DNA from: Gracilibacteraceae bacterium
GTDB lineage: Bacteria; Bacillota; Desulfitobacteriia; Desulfitobacteriales; Syntrophobotulaceae
Direction of reading: 5' to 3'
Assembly: GCA_031266805.1 (NCBI GenBank)
Contig: JAISAH010000019.1
Location: forward strand, 1-54,264
DNA length: 54,264 nt
Positions 7,622 through 17,453 of the stretch are shown here, in pieces; the stretch's first letter is position 1, and the number at the start of each line of letters is the position of its first letter. The notes beneath the pieces were generated by a model. That model was not told the DNA's origin, made no database searches, and saw only the letters and a program-made list of their open reading frames with translations. The position numbers were made by a program, and so were the translations under genes.

Positions 7622-10600
7622 TCATCTTTCCAGGCATTTTTCCCTCGGCGAGGCTTCCGCGTCGCGCTCGTCCGGTTCCGTCTCCAGGATTTGGCTGTCC
7701 TTTTCGTCCAGTCTCAGGAGGACGTCCAGCTCTTTCAGCCGCGCCGATTTTTCCCGGTACTCGTTTTCCTGGGCAAAGGGCCTGTCCACTTCACCTTTGG
7801 CCGCTTCCAGCTGTTCCTGCGCCGAAACGAGGCTGTTTTCCAGACGCCGCAGGGCGGCGCCAAAGTTTTCAATCGCGTTATCAAGCCGGGCGATATTGCC
7901 GTGGATGTCACCTCCGAGCCTGACCTCGTGGGAGAGCGCCCCTTTAAGCGTCAAGATGTACTCTTTGGCGTAAGCGTCAAAGGAAAGCGTCATGTCAAAG
8001 CCGCGATAGCTGCCGAGCGGCACTGACTCGGGTGAGGTCATGGCTTTGCAGGCTGCGATGATCGCCTGGCCCGCCTCGGCCTTCTCCGCATAAAAAATCC
8101 CGCCGATCATCATGGGCGGGAAGTAGTTCTTGCTCGCGGCACCCTCATCCGGCAGCCGGGCGGGATGCTCCGCCGCCGTTGCCGCGTCGGCCTTAGAGCC
8201 GGCAATTCGCTCAGTCAGCCACTTTATCTCCCGCGGGTATTCTTTGAGGATTTTATCCTCCAGCGCGTATTTCTGGCTCAAATGGCTGGCGTGCAGGATT
8301 TTCAGCCGGCTCACGTCCGATTCCAGCTGCGCTTTCTCGATGATCAGCGGGTTCCCCGTGGCCAAAGCCTTGATCTCCGCATAGCTGAGGGCCGTTTCGT
8401 CGATGTCCTCGGCCATGCGCACGGGGGTCTTGCCGGTCATGATCTGGGCGATGAATCTCTGCTTATTTTCCACTAATTGGTAGATATAACTATCGAACGT
8501 GGACTCTGTCACATAGCGAAACACCTCCACTGCGGGGTTCTTGTTGCCTTGCCTGACAATACGGCCAAGCCGCTGGGCGAGGTCGGAGGGCCGCCACGGG
8601 CAGTCAAGGTCGTGCAAAGCAATGAGTTTATCCTGCGCGTTTGTTCCTGTTCCCATTTTCTGGGTGCTGCCGATGAGTACGCGGACCTCTCCTTTGCGCA
8701 CCTTGGCGAACAGCTTCGCCTTTCGCGCTTCCGTGTTCGCGTCGTGGATAAAAGCGATTTCACCCTCCGGCACGCCTTTGGCGATGAGTTTTTGCTTTAA
8801 GTCGTCATAGACGTTGAAAGCCCGTTCGCCTGTCTCCTTGTCCGTGGGCTTCGGCGTGGACAAATCCGAAAACACAAGCTGGGTCAGGCGCTCCGCCTTG
8901 GTTTCCTCCCAAATACGGAACACGTTTTCGGCGCAGACGGACACTTTGCCGCCAGGGCCATCCGGGAGCAGCGGATTGATGAGCCGTTGGTCAAGCGCCA
9001 GCTTGCGCCCGTCGCTTGTCACCCGCAGCATGTTGTCAATACGCAGGTCGACGTCGCCGCGTCTTATGATATCGGCTCGTTCGGCCAGTTCCGCCACCAT
9101 CTCTTTCTGCCACTCGGAGGGCCTGGCGACGACGTTGTGAAAGCTGGCCTTCGGTACGGGCAGATTCAGCATGTCGCCCGTTTGGATGTCCGCGACCATG
9201 CGGAACATTGACATGAGTTCCGGCAGATTGTAAAACTTGGCAAACCTTGTTTTGTTCCTGTATCCCGTGCCTTCGGGCGCGAGTTCTATCGCCGTCACGG
9301 TTTCCCCGAACGTGGACGCCCAAGCGTCGAAATGCTGCAAGCCATGTTTTACCAGTTCTTTGTACTGCAGATAGCGCTGCATGGTATATAATTCTACTAA
9401 ACTGTTGCTGATCGGAGTCCCGGTGGCGAAAACCGTGCCGCGCCCGCCCGTGATCTCGTCGAGATACTGCGTTTTCATAAACAGGTCTGATGATTTTTGC
9501 GCCTCGCCTTGTGTGATACCGCCTACGCTGCGCATTTTGCTGATGAGGTAGAGATTTTTGAAATAGTGCGCCTCGTCAATAAACAGGCGGTCAATCCCCA
9601 ACTCCTCAAAACTGACCACATCATCCTTGCGGCTTTGGTCGTTCAGACTCTCCAAGTGGACTTCGAGGGATTTCTTCATTCGCTCCATCTGCTTTATCGT
9701 GAATCTTTCGTCCCTGTTCCGCTTAACTTCGTCAATGCCCGCGAGCAGCTCGCTGATCTGCCGCTTCAGCATCTGCTCCTGCCGCTCGGCGGACATGGGT
9801 ATCTTCTCAAACTGCGAGTGGCCGATGATCACGGCGTCGTAGTCGCCAGTGGCTATGCGGGCGCAGAACTTCTTGCGGTTTTTGGTCTCAAAGTCTTTCT
9901 TCTTCGCCACCAGGATGTTCGCGGAAGGGTAAAGCTGCAAAAACTCAGCCGCCCATTGCTCGGTGATGTGGTTCGGCACGACGATCAGGCTCTTTTCGCA
10001 CAGCCCGATCCTTTTGGATTCCATCGCCGCCGCGACCATCTCAAATGTCTTGCCCGCGCCCACTTCGTGCGCCAGTAACGTGTTCCCGCCGTAGAGGATG
10101 TGGGCGATGGCGTCAACTTGGTGCCGGCGCAGCTTTATCTCCGGGTTCATGCCGGGGAAGGTCAGGTGCGAGCCGTCGCAGACGCGGGGCCTTATGCTGT
10201 TGAATTTGTCATTGTAGATACGGCACAGCTCATCGCGCCTTTCGGGGTCTTTCCAAATCCATTCCTCGAACTTACTGCGGATGATCTCCTGCTTGGCCTG
10301 CGCTATGGCGGTCTCTTTTTTGTTCAGGACGCGCTTTTCATCGCCCTCCGGGGTGAGTACCTTGTCCCATACCCGCACGTCGCGCAGATTTAGGCTGTCC
10401 TCAATGATTTTATAGGCGCTGATCCGCTGGGTGCCGTAGGTGTTGAAAACGTGGATATTGCTGCGGTCGGCGGTTTTCTCGGTGATGTTCCACTCGCCCC
10501 TGTACGCGGAGTAGTGTATTTTGATTTTATCGCGGGCGTAGCGCGAAGTTTGCAGCAGCTCGTATACAAACTGCTGGACAATGCCTTCGGGGATCCACGT

Positions 10601-13600
10601 CGCGCCGAGTCTCACCGATATTTCGGCCGCCGATAAATCTTCCGGCATGGCGGCTTCAAGCGCTTTGACGTTTATATTGAGTGAATCGCCGCCCATGGCG
10701 ACCTGCGCCGCTTTTGCCTGGGCCAGCTTTTCACGGATATTGCCGGAGAGGTATTCGTCGGCGGTGACATAGGTTTTATCCTGCGATTCTGCGCCGCCGA
10801 TGTTGAGGAAAATGACGCCCTCAAGTTCTGTTTTAAGCGCGTCCTCGCTCATTCCCGTCAGTTCGGACATATACGCGAGATCCACCCGCGCCTTTTCGCC
10901 CATCGACGCCGCCAGAGCTTCCGTCGCCGTGTCAACGCGGGTTATGGGGACGTGCGCCTTGATGGTGCGCTTGGTGAACATGTCGGCTTTGCGCTCTAAT
11001 TCGCCGTTTTCGTCCAGCACTTCCAAAGAACAGAGCAGACAGTAGGCGCTGTCCTGCGAGAAAGCCATGCTGTTGCCCCGCGAATTGATTAGGCCGTATT
11101 TCTTCGTGAAGTTGTCATATAGGCGGTTCAGTTTGGATTGCGCCGCGGCAATGGCGTGCTTTGGGTAATCGTCCGTCTGGTACATGATAAGATCGCGGAC
11201 GCATTCGCGGATTTCGATGAGGCCCCGGACGCGGCTCTGCGCCGTGACGGGAAGGCGAGCGGGGACCATGCGGCTGTCCTGCCGGTAGTAAATCTGGCCG
11301 TCAAACAAAGCATAGCTGTAATTGCGGACGGACGGGTCTGCCGGGATGGAATTATCTGCTTCCGGCTCGTCTTCATCGCGCTCGTACTCGGTGATATCCG
11401 CGTGGATATTTGTAATGGCCTCAGCAAGTTGTTCCGCGAGGTCGGTGTCCTCGAAGGGGACGCAGTAGGTGTCGTTTGCGCCGCCGTACATCCTGCCGCC
11501 GCTCTCGTTTGACATAGTGCCGAGTATCATGTCGGGGTGCTGCTCGAAGTAACTGTTAACAGGGATCTTCGCTTCCTCGCCATCCGCGCCTATGCCGTCC
11601 ACATAACCGCGGTGTACCCAATCAGGTTCTATGTCGGTTATGTGGTCGCGTTTTTGGAGAAATATTATATCGGCCGTCACTTCCGTCCCGGCGTTCCGGG
11701 AAAAAGCGCTGCGCGGCAGCCGGATCGCGCCGAGCAGATCCGCCCGCTGGGCGATGTATTTGCGCACCGATGAGTCCCGCTTGTCCATCGTCCCCTTGGA
11801 AGTCACAAAGGCGATGATGCCGCCCGGCCTGACCTTGTCGAGTGTCTTGGCGAAAAAGTAGTCGTGGATGTGGAATTTATGCTTGTCATAACGCTTGTCG
11901 CTCACACCGTAGTCGCCGAAGGGGACGTTGCCGATGGCGAGGTCGAAGAATGAATCCGGCAGCTCGGTCTTTTCAAAACCTTGGATGGCTATGGAGTTTT
12001 TTTGATAAAGCTGCCTGGCGATCCGCCCGGTGAGGCTGTCGATCTCCACGCCGAACAGCTTACTTCCGGCCATGCCTTCCGGCAGAAGGCCGAAGAAATT
12101 GCCGGCGCCGCAGGACGGCTCTAAAATGTTGCCCGTGCGAAAGCCCATGTTTTCCACTGCCTTGTAAATCGCCTTGATGACCGTGGGAGAGGTGTAGTGG
12201 GCGTTGAGCGTGGTCGCCCGCGCCGAATCGTATTCCTCCGGTGACAAGAGCGCCGTCAGTTCGGCGTATTCGTTTGCCCACTCTTTGTTATCAGCACTAA
12301 ACGCCTGCGGGAGCGATCCCCAGCCGACATAGTGCGCCAGAATCTCCTGTTCCGCGGGCGTAGCAAAGCGGTTCTCGCGCTCAATTGTTTGCAGTGTTCT
12401 TATGGCTTGGGTGTTGCCCCTGTATTTTGTCTTAGCGCCGCCCGCGCCGAGGTCGTCGTCCGTGATGCGGTAATTATGCCGCTCAGACTGCGGGATTTCC
12501 GGGTGCGGGTCGAAGACGTTTACCCGGCCACCGCGCTGGGCTTCGCGCTCTTTCTCCCACGCGGGCGTGATGGGTTCCTCTTTTTCGACTGGCCCTGCGG
12601 TCTGCGGCGGCTCCGGCGCGATCGGGTCATACATGCGGATGAAGTTAAAGGATTCCTGTCTAAAAATGGGGAAGCCGGCGCCTGCTTCAAAGGTCACGTC
12701 GCGCAAGCTGACGGTTTCATAATCCGAATCAACGCCGTCAACGACAAAAAAGCGCCCCTGTATCTCGTAGCGGTCGCCTATTTGCGGTTTTGGCGCGATT
12801 TCCGGCGCCGGCGTTTTGGCGGCATCGGGCGGTGCAATGGGTTCCGGTGCGGGTTCCGGCAGACGTTCCCGTGCGGGCGGCTCAGATTCTGGCGCAATGG
12901 GTGCTTTGCTTTCCGGCGCGTCTGGCGTGTCGGGCTTCTTGATCAAGGTGTCGTTCAAGCTGTTCTCCCGCAGCTTACGTTCAAACTCGGCCCGGGGCAT
13001 GTCCCGCGTGAACAGCGGGGCTTTCGGGTCTAGCAAGACGACAAGGTCAGCGTCGAAGGAAAGGATCTCATATTCCTCAATGCCGAGGTATACCGCAGCG
13101 CCAAGCCGGAGGTCATATTCGGCGGTTTCAGCGACGGGCGGCGCGGCAGGCACGGTCTGAGCTATGGGCACAGGCTGCGCTGCGGCCGGCACAGGTGGCA
13201 TGGCGGCCGGCGGCGCCGGCTGTTTCTGCGCTTCCTCTGTGGATTTATCTGTGGATTTATCCGCAGGGGTGAACAGCGAGAATTCGCCCTTTTGATAGGC
13301 TGTCAGGTCGCTGTATGCCTGCCGCATATTCCGGTCAGCATCGCCGCCCTCCAAAATCGCCGCCATTTGCTCCAGGATCACGGCCACGCGCTCCGGATCG
13401 TCAAGCTGCGGGCGGATAATTGTTACGCCGTCCGGGAAATCCGTGCCGTAAGGGAACGGGCGCGGCGCGTGTTCCGGTCCGGGCGGGTAGAAGCTGTAAA
13501 CCCTCTTGGCCAGCTCATTTTTCTCGTATTCGGGAATATATTCCAGTTCAGGCCCAGACATATAGCGATTATCGGCTATGAGCCCGTCAATGCGCCGGGC

Positions 13601-15808
13601 CACTTTCGGCCATGTCAAAATCACCTTGTCGTAAGGCATATAATTGTTTTCCCGGCTGTAGGCGATGCCCTTGCTGTCGTGCCATTCGATAAATCCAGTG
13701 CGGGTAAAGCCGCCGACGCCGTATTCTTTTTTCAGAAAAGCGGCTTTTTCTTTGGCGCTGTGATCTTGCAAAAAATAGCTGTAAATGCGGAATTTGCCCT
13801 GCTGAATCTGGCCGCCGCGCGTAAGCAGCGCATCAAGTTCGTCCTGCGTAATAAAGGCGGGCCGGGGAGAGGAAACGGATTCATCGGCGGTAAATACGAG
13901 AGGTTCATATTGCAGATCCGTCAAAACCTCCAGCACCGCCCGTAATCTGGAAGCGGAAGAACGCAGGCGCAGCAGGGAATTGTCCTCCGCGAACGCGGCG
14001 GCAAACCCGGAAAGTCCGGCATAGATTTTCTCCCGTTCCTCCGGTTTTGCCAGAAGCTGCGCTATTCTTGCAGTGCCGCCCGGAAAATCGTGCTTGGATA
14101 TTTCGCCCTTTATGAAGTCAAACTTTGCTTTGTCCGAGACGTCGCGGCGAAGATACCATAGTTCCTCCGATAATTCCAAAAGCTCGTTGCCGCGGACTTT
14201 GTCCAGTTCGCTTTGGGGCATGAACCGCCCCAAGTTCAGCAGTTCCCGGACGCGCCGCGCCGCTTTCTCCCAGGTGAGGCGCACCGCATCTCTGCTTCTC
14301 ACAGTGTCGCCTGTGGCAATGCGGATCCCGCTTCCGTCGAACCATACGGACACATGATGGCCGCCGAATATGAAGCCCTTGCCGCCCGTGCGGTATTCTT
14401 TGCGCAGAAACTCGGCGTTCGCCGCCGTCATATGGTCTTTCGCGAAATAGGCCGCGATACGCAGGGCGCTGTTTTCCTCGTTGCCGCCGCTTGTCAGCGC
14501 TTCGTCGATGATTTGCTGTGACACAGAAAAAGCGGAGGCTTTTTCTTCCTCCGCTTCTCCAAAAATGTTCAGTTGCCGGGCAATCGTGGGCTTTAGGCGT
14601 ATATCAGGTCGCTCAGTATCGTTTCCTCCGCCGAGTGTCTGATGCCGTTCATCAGGCCCACCCACTTCATCTGATCCGCCGCTTTCATCTCCTCCGTCAC
14701 GCCCTCGGACTGCGCCATCCGGGAGGTCAGAAGTTCCAACCGCTCCATAGCCGTCTGTTCGATCTCCGCCAGATGCCCGTTCAGCGTCCCCGCTGTCAAC
14801 AGGTTCAGGTACAGGACGCGGCGGTGTTGTTTCAGGTATTTCTCTCGGAGCAACGCGTATTTGCCAAGGACTATGGGTTCCTCCACCGGCATGATCAGGT
14901 TCGGGACGAGGTGATCGCCTTCCGTTCGATATGTCAGCGCTTCCATCATTTTCAAAACTCCTTTCGTTACCCCTCGCGGGCCGGTTTTCTCTGCTCTGTA
15001 CAGTATGCGCCGGATTCTCCCGGCTCGCAAATGTGCGATTTTGTTTTTCTGCCTGCCGCTGCAGATTCAGCGCGGTGGCCGCGATCTCCCGCAAACAGGT
15101 TTCCGCAATGTCGCTCGTGGCTATGCCGAGGGCGCCCGCCGTCTGTCTGGTGTTGAACTCGCCGATATACCGGAAATCCTCCGGCTCAAAATACAGGGCG
15201 GGCTCAATGCCGCAGCGAATGAGAAGCATGTAGGCCACGCTGTTTTGGACGGCGGCTCGGAATTCCGTCTCCAGATTCAAATTATCCAGTTCTTCCAGCA
15301 AGCTGTCACAGCGGCAGTTCCTGAGGTCTGCCAGATAATCCGTGAGATTGTCGGCCGCCGCGTTCTTGGCCGCCGATATGAGCGCTTCGGCTAAAGTGGA
15401 TTCATACTCCAGCTCACCAAAGGAATTTTTGAGGGTCTCGATCACGTCCGCCTCAAACTCCGGCCTCATGCTCCAGATGGGGAGGGGCCGCTCAAAGCGG
15501 GTGCCGTGAGTGTCGGAGATGTCAAAATAGTGTTTCAGCTCGTCCTTGTCGCTATGCCTGTCGTCAAAGACGGCGATGCCTTTCGCGTTCCGGTTGACCC
15601 AGCGGCCAAAGTCGTTATTCCAGCGCACGGTTTCCAGAACGGCGGTGGCGTCGGGGCGCTGGGCATAGATCAAAATTTGCTCGTCAAAGCGGCATTTGTA
15701 ATTGCGGCAGGCCGAGCGCAGGAACGCCGTCCACGCGGCGGGCGCCGCCGTCACGTTATGGAGCGCGGATTCATACAGTCCGGTGATGAATTGGTACTTG
15801 CTCGCCAT
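7622..15808 (-). CDS. giant N12-class adenine methylase / SNF2-family helicase of the conjugative element
   Basis: A 2728-residue multidomain protein typical of Tn1549-like elements. The N-terminus (MASKYQFITGLYESAL, FDEQILIYAQRPDATAV) matches family starts. A Gly/Pro/Arg-rich linker at about 260-410 overlaps another gene (tnpV). Prolines and alternating charge mark residues 870-1080. A methyltransferase domain follows: SAM motif EPSCGAGNF near 1228 and catalytic NVPFG near 1293, the signature of N12-class adenine methylases. The helicase has Walker A HEVGAGKTFEM near 1913, DEAH in LFIDEAHYFKNL near 2076, and motif VI QRLGRIVRQGN at about 2430. The end is coiled coil. It may modify or remodel element DNA during transfer and so protect it from restriction. 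AAAGGAG precedes the ATG. No frameshift is seen. Confidence 0.9.
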   Translation of the reverse strand: MASKYQFITGLYESALHNVTAAPAAWTAFLRSACRNYKCRFDEQILIYAQRPDATAVLETVRWNNDFGRWVNRNAKGIAVFDDRHSDKDELKHYFDISDTHGTRFERPLPIWSMRPEFEADVIETLKNSFGELEYESTLAEALISAAKNAAADNLTDYLADLRNCRCDSLLEELDNLNLETEFRAAVQNSVAYMLLIRCGIEPALYFEPEDFRYIGEFNTRQTAGALGIATSDIAETCLREIAATALNLQRQAEKQNRTFASRENPAHTVQSRENRPARGNERSFENDGSADISNGRRSPRPEPDHAGGGTHSPWQIRVAPREIPETTPPRPVPEPVDSGDAERASGGDRTDGYGAVGTSDLPDGAVRGRDGGDESGGSDEVGGPDERHQTLGGGNDTERPDIRLKPTIARQLNIFGEAEEEKASAFSVSQQIIDEALTSGGNEENSALRIAAYFAKDHMTAANAEFLRKEYRTGGKGFIFGGHHVSVWFDGSGIRIATGDTVRSRDAVRLTWEKAARRVRELLNLGRFMPQSELDKVRGNELLELSEELWYLRRDVSDKAKFDFIKGEISKHDFPGGTARIAQLLAKPEEREKIYAGLSGFAAAFAEDNSLLRLRSSASRLRAVLEVLTDLQYEPLVFTADESVSSPRPAFITQDELDALLTRGGQIQQGKFRIYSYFLQDHSAKEKAAFLKKEYGVGGFTRTGFIEWHDSKGIAYSRENNYMPYDKVILTWPKVARRIDGLIADNRYMSGPELEYIPEYEKNELAKRVYSFYPPGPEHAPRPFPYGTDFPDGVTIIRPQLDDPERVAVILEQMAAILEGGDADRNMRQAYSDLTAYQKGEFSLFTPADKSTDKSTEEAQKQPAPPAAMPPVPAAAQPVPIAQTVPAAPPVAETAEYDLRLGAAVYLGIEEYEILSFDADLVVLLDPKAPLFTRDMPRAEFERKLRENSLNDTLIKKPDTPDAPESKAPIAPESEPPARERLPEPAPEPIAPPDAAKTPAPEIAPKPQIGDRYEIQGRFFVVDGVDSDYETVSLRDVTFEAGAGFPIFRQESFNFIRMYDPIAPEPPQTAGPVEKEEPITPAWEKEREAQRGGRVNVFDPHPEIPQSERHNYRITDDDLGAGGAKTKYRGNTQAIRTLQTIERENRFATPAEQEILAHYVGWGSLPQAFSADNKEWANEYAELTALLSPEEYDSARATTLNAHYTSPTVIKAIYKAVENMGFRTGNILEPSCGAGNFFGLLPEGMAGSKLFGVEIDSLTGRIARQLYQKNSIAIQGFEKTELPDSFFDLAIGNVPFGDYGVSDKRYDKHKFHIHDYFFAKTLDKVRPGGIIAFVTSKGTMDKRDSSVRKYIAQRADLLGAIRLPRSAFSRNAGTEVTADIIFLQKRDHITDIEPDWVHRGYVDGIGADGEEAKIPVNSYFEQHPDMILGTMSNESGGRMYGGANDTYCVPFEDTDLAEQLAEAITNIHADITEYERDEDEPEADNSIPADPSVRNYSYALFDGQIYYRQDSRMVPARLPVTAQSRVRGLIEIRECVRDLIMYQTDDYPKHAIAAAQSKLNRLYDNFTKKYGLINSRGNSMAFSQDSAYCLLCSLEVLDENGELERKADMFTKRTIKAHVPITRVDTATEALAASMGEKARVDLAYMSELTGMSEDALKTELEGVIFLNIGGAESQDKTYVTADEYLSGNIREKLAQAKAAQVAMGGDSLNINVKALEAAMPEDLSAAEISVRLGATWIPEGIVQQFVYELLQTSRYARDKIKIHYSAYRGEWNITEKTADRSNIHVFNTYGTQRISAYKIIEDSLNLRDVRVWDKVLTPEGDEKRVLNKKETAIAQAKQEIIRSKFEEWIWKDPERRDELCRIYNDKFNSIRPRVCDGSHLTFPGMNPEIKLRRHQVDAIAHILYGGNTLLAHEVGAGKTFEMVAAAMESKRIGLCEKSLIVVPNHITEQWAAEFLQLYPSANILVAKKKDFETKNRKKFCARIATGDYDAVIIGHSQFEKIPMSAERQEQMLKRQISELLAGIDEVKRNRDERFTIKQMERMKKSLEVHLESLNDQSRKDDVVSFEELGIDRLFIDEAHYFKNLYLISKMRSVGGITQGEAQKSSDLFMKTQYLDEITGGRGTVFATGTPISNSLVELYTMQRYLQYKELVKHGLQHFDAWASTFGETVTAIELAPEGTGYRNKTRFAKFYNLPELMSMFRMVADIQTGDMLNLPVPKASFHNVVARPSEWQKEMVAELAERADIIRRGDVDLRIDNMLRVTSDGRKLALDQRLINPLLPDGPGGKVSVCAENVFRIWEETKAERLTQLVFSDLSTPKPTDKETGERAFNVYDDLKQKLIAKGVPEGEIAFIHDANTEARKAKLFAKVRKGEVRVLIGSTQKMGTGTNAQDKLIALHDLDCPWRPSDLAQRLGRIVRQGNKNPAVEVFRYVTESTFDSYIYQLVENKQRFIAQIMTGKTPVRMAEDIDETALSYAEIKALATGNPLIIEKAQLESDVSRLKILHASHLSQKYALEDKILKEYPREIKWLTERIAGSKADAATAAEHPARLPDEGAASKNYFPPMMIGGIFYAEKAEAGQAIIAACKAMTSPESVPLGSYRGFDMTLSFDAYAKEYILTLKGALSHEVRLGGDIHGNIARLDNAIENFGAALRRLENSLVSAQEQLEAAKGEVDRPFAQENEYREKSARLKELDVLLRLDEKDSQILETEPDERDAEASPREKCLER
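14593..14949 (-). CDS. tnpV: TnpV-like transposon-encoded protein, nested in another frame of the methylase/helicase gene
   Basis: A 118-residue protein starting MMEALTYRTEGDHLVPNL. It matches the TnpV family through GDxLxPNL, KYLKQHRRVLYLNLLTAG, LAEIEQTA, a GVTE stretch, QMKWVGLMN and a final IYA. TnpV is known from Tn4451-type and related elements; its role is undefined. It lies wholly inside the giant methylase/helicase gene on the same strand, in the +1 frame, opposite that protein's Gly/Pro/Arg-rich linker (about residues 287-405). A strong ribosome binding site (AAAGGAG, 8 nt spacing) precedes the ATG, so both frames are probably translated. An alternative is that the linker frame arose by overprinting. 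Family assignment is from memory of the motif pattern. Confidence 0.78.
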   Translation of the reverse strand: MMEALTYRTEGDHLVPNLIMPVEEPIVLGKYALLREKYLKQHRRVLYLNLLTAGTLNGHLAEIEQTAMERLELLTSRMAQSEGVTEEMKAADQMKWVGLMNGIRHSAEETILSDLIYA

Positions 15809-15823
15809 CAGGGGCGTCTCCTT

Positions 15824-16549
15824 TCATCGCTCATGCTCTTTCGGCGGTCTGGTTTTGGGCGGCCTCGGCGTCCCGTCCTGCTCGTAGTTCCACGGACAGG
15901 CGGCGGGAATGGTCCATCCGAGCATACTGCCCGCGAGCATGGCCTGTTCCTGCGCCCGCGTCACGCCGCTCTCCTCGTTGAACATATCTACCATCCGGCG
16001 CTTTTCTTCGAGTGTGGCGGGGGAGGAAAAGGGCGTGTATTTCCTCTCGCCGCGTGTGATCAGGATCATCTCGCCGCTTGACGGCAGGGTGCTGAAGCAC
16101 TTATGGGGCAGCTCATGCTTGCCCGCGAGTTCCGGCAAAAGCCAGCGATTATCGTAAGCGTAGCAATAGATGTCATAGTCGGCGGCGGAGGGATTGCAGC
16201 GGATATAGTACGAAAAATCTATCGCTTGGATGGAGTAGCCGCCGCCCCGCGCAGTCAGTTCCTGGCCGGGCGCCGCGGCGCAAAACGCTTCCAAACTCGC
16301 TCTGCTCGCGAAGGGCGGTTCCTGTCCGTCGCCGCGCAGGGAATTGATTACATCATCAAATTCTTCCTTAAAGCCGGGGGTTTTCAAATGCGGCTGACTG
16401 TCAAACCAAGTGGAATAAAACTCGCGGCCGCTCTTGCCGAAGTCGGCGCGGAGATAGCCGATTGAACCGTGACGCTTGGCGGCTTCTCCATCCAAGCGAA
16501 AGAACAGAGATTTTTCCGCTTCTTCGGCGGATCGCAGTGTATACGGCAT
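15824..16549 (-). CDS. conserved conjugative-element hypothetical protein (241 aa)
   Basis: No function recognised. The start MPYTLRSAEEAEKSLFFRLD and the later KRHGSIGYLRADFGKSGREFY resemble proteins placed just before the methylase/helicase gene in Tn1549-like elements. FYSTWFDSQPHLKT is followed by a middle part rich in aromatic residues (DFSYYIRCNPSAADYDIYCYAYDNRW). The C-terminus has MVDMFNEESGVTRAQEQAMLAGSMLGW and a Pro/Arg-rich tail. It has no signal peptide or membrane segment, so it is probably cytoplasmic. The gap to the next gene is 15 nt, consistent with co-transcription. A large-polyvalent-protein-associated domain is a possible alternative description. Confidence 0.6.
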   Translation of the reverse strand: MPYTLRSAEEAEKSLFFRLDGEAAKRHGSIGYLRADFGKSGREFYSTWFDSQPHLKTPGFKEEFDDVINSLRGDGQEPPFASRASLEAFCAAAPGQELTARGGGYSIQAIDFSYYIRCNPSAADYDIYCYAYDNRWLLPELAGKHELPHKCFSTLPSSGEMILITRGERKYTPFSSPATLEEKRRMVDMFNEESGVTRAQEQAMLAGSMLGWTIPAACPWNYEQDGTPRPPKTRPPKEHER

Positions 16550-16578
16550 GTCTTTTCTTTTCTTTTCCCTTCCTATTT

Positions 16579-17439
16579 TTATCTCGCGTCGTCGCGGTTT
16601 CGCCGCGCTTTGTCCGGCGCCCTGCCGCTGCGTTCCCTCTCGGCGCGTCTTTTTAAGTCAGCCATCGCTCTTTCGCGGCTTTGAAAATAATTACCGAGAT
16701 CGTAGCCTTCGCGTCCCTCCAAGTGCTGCCACGTTACGAACGGGCTGACCGCGTTCGGGTTTTCTCCCAGCACAAATGTCTTATCGCCAACTTTGACGCG
16801 CTCAAGAATCGTGTATCCGGCCATGATTTCCGGCGCGGCGGGCGTCGGCTGCCGGGCGGCTTCGCGCTCGGCTTTTATCGCGGCGACGCGCTCCTTCGCC
16901 CAATCGGGCAGCTCTTTGACTACGCCAAGCACGTCGCTGCGTTCAAAGCGCGTATGCTTCCCGTCGCTTAAATGATAACAGAAAACGGCGCTCCCTCGGG
17001 CGCCCCCGCCGGCGCCGAAACCGCCGTCCACCAAAACCATCTGCACGTCTCCTCGCCGAAATTCCGGGCGAAGCACGTCGGCCTTTATCGCCACAACCTT
17101 ACCGACGAGGCTTTGCCCGTAGTCGTGAGGGTGACACTCGGCGGCGATTATCGGCTTGGCGCGGTAATCCGTTTTCTCGAAATCGCTTCGCAAAGCGACG
17201 ATCTGCCGGTCAACGCTCCCGATAAATTCCTCCATGATCGCCAAATATGTGGGACTGCAAATGATACGGTCATACTGACCGATCAGCCCGTTGTCGGTGT
17301 ATTCGGCCTTCATGTAAAATTGACCGTCCGGCTCGTCCATGTTTTCGGCGAGCAGGATCTCTCTGTCGCCCAGATGAATCGCCTGCTTGACCTCGTAGCC
17401 CGTATCGGCGATCATGCGTTTTTCCTTTTGCTCACTCAT
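16579..17439 (-). CDS. conserved conjugative-element hypothetical protein (286 aa)
   Basis: Function unknown. Two related halves can be seen: an N-terminal EVKQAIHLGDREILLAENMD and a C-terminal YTILERVKVGDKTFVLGENPN followed by SPFVTWQHLEGREGYDLGNYF. Both read 'hydrophobic - K/R - x - GD - LAEN/LGEN', so the protein may contain a duplicated small beta-rich module. The second half resembles modules found on large polyvalent proteins of mobile elements. A glycine-rich stretch (DGGFGAGGGARGS) lies near residue 140, and the tail is strongly basic. It is probably cytoplasmic, and its start is 14 nt from the stop of the winged-helix gene. Confidence 0.6.
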   Translation of the reverse strand: MSEQKEKRMIADTGYEVKQAIHLGDREILLAENMDEPDGQFYMKAEYTDNGLIGQYDRIICSPTYLAIMEEFIGSVDRQIVALRSDFEKTDYRAKPIIAAECHPHDYGQSLVGKVVAIKADVLRPEFRRGDVQMVLVDGGFGAGGGARGSAVFCYHLSDGKHTRFERSDVLGVVKELPDWAKERVAAIKAEREAARQPTPAAPEIMAGYTILERVKVGDKTFVLGENPNAVSPFVTWQHLEGREGYDLGNYFQSRERAMADLKRRAERERSGRAPDKARRNRDDAR

Positions 17440-17453
17440 ATTCCGACCTCACT

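Noticed and set aside
15824-16549. Restriction-modification specificity or nuclease function for the hypothetical before the methylase/helicase
   Set aside because: No catalytic motif was seen; only its position supports involvement with DNA.
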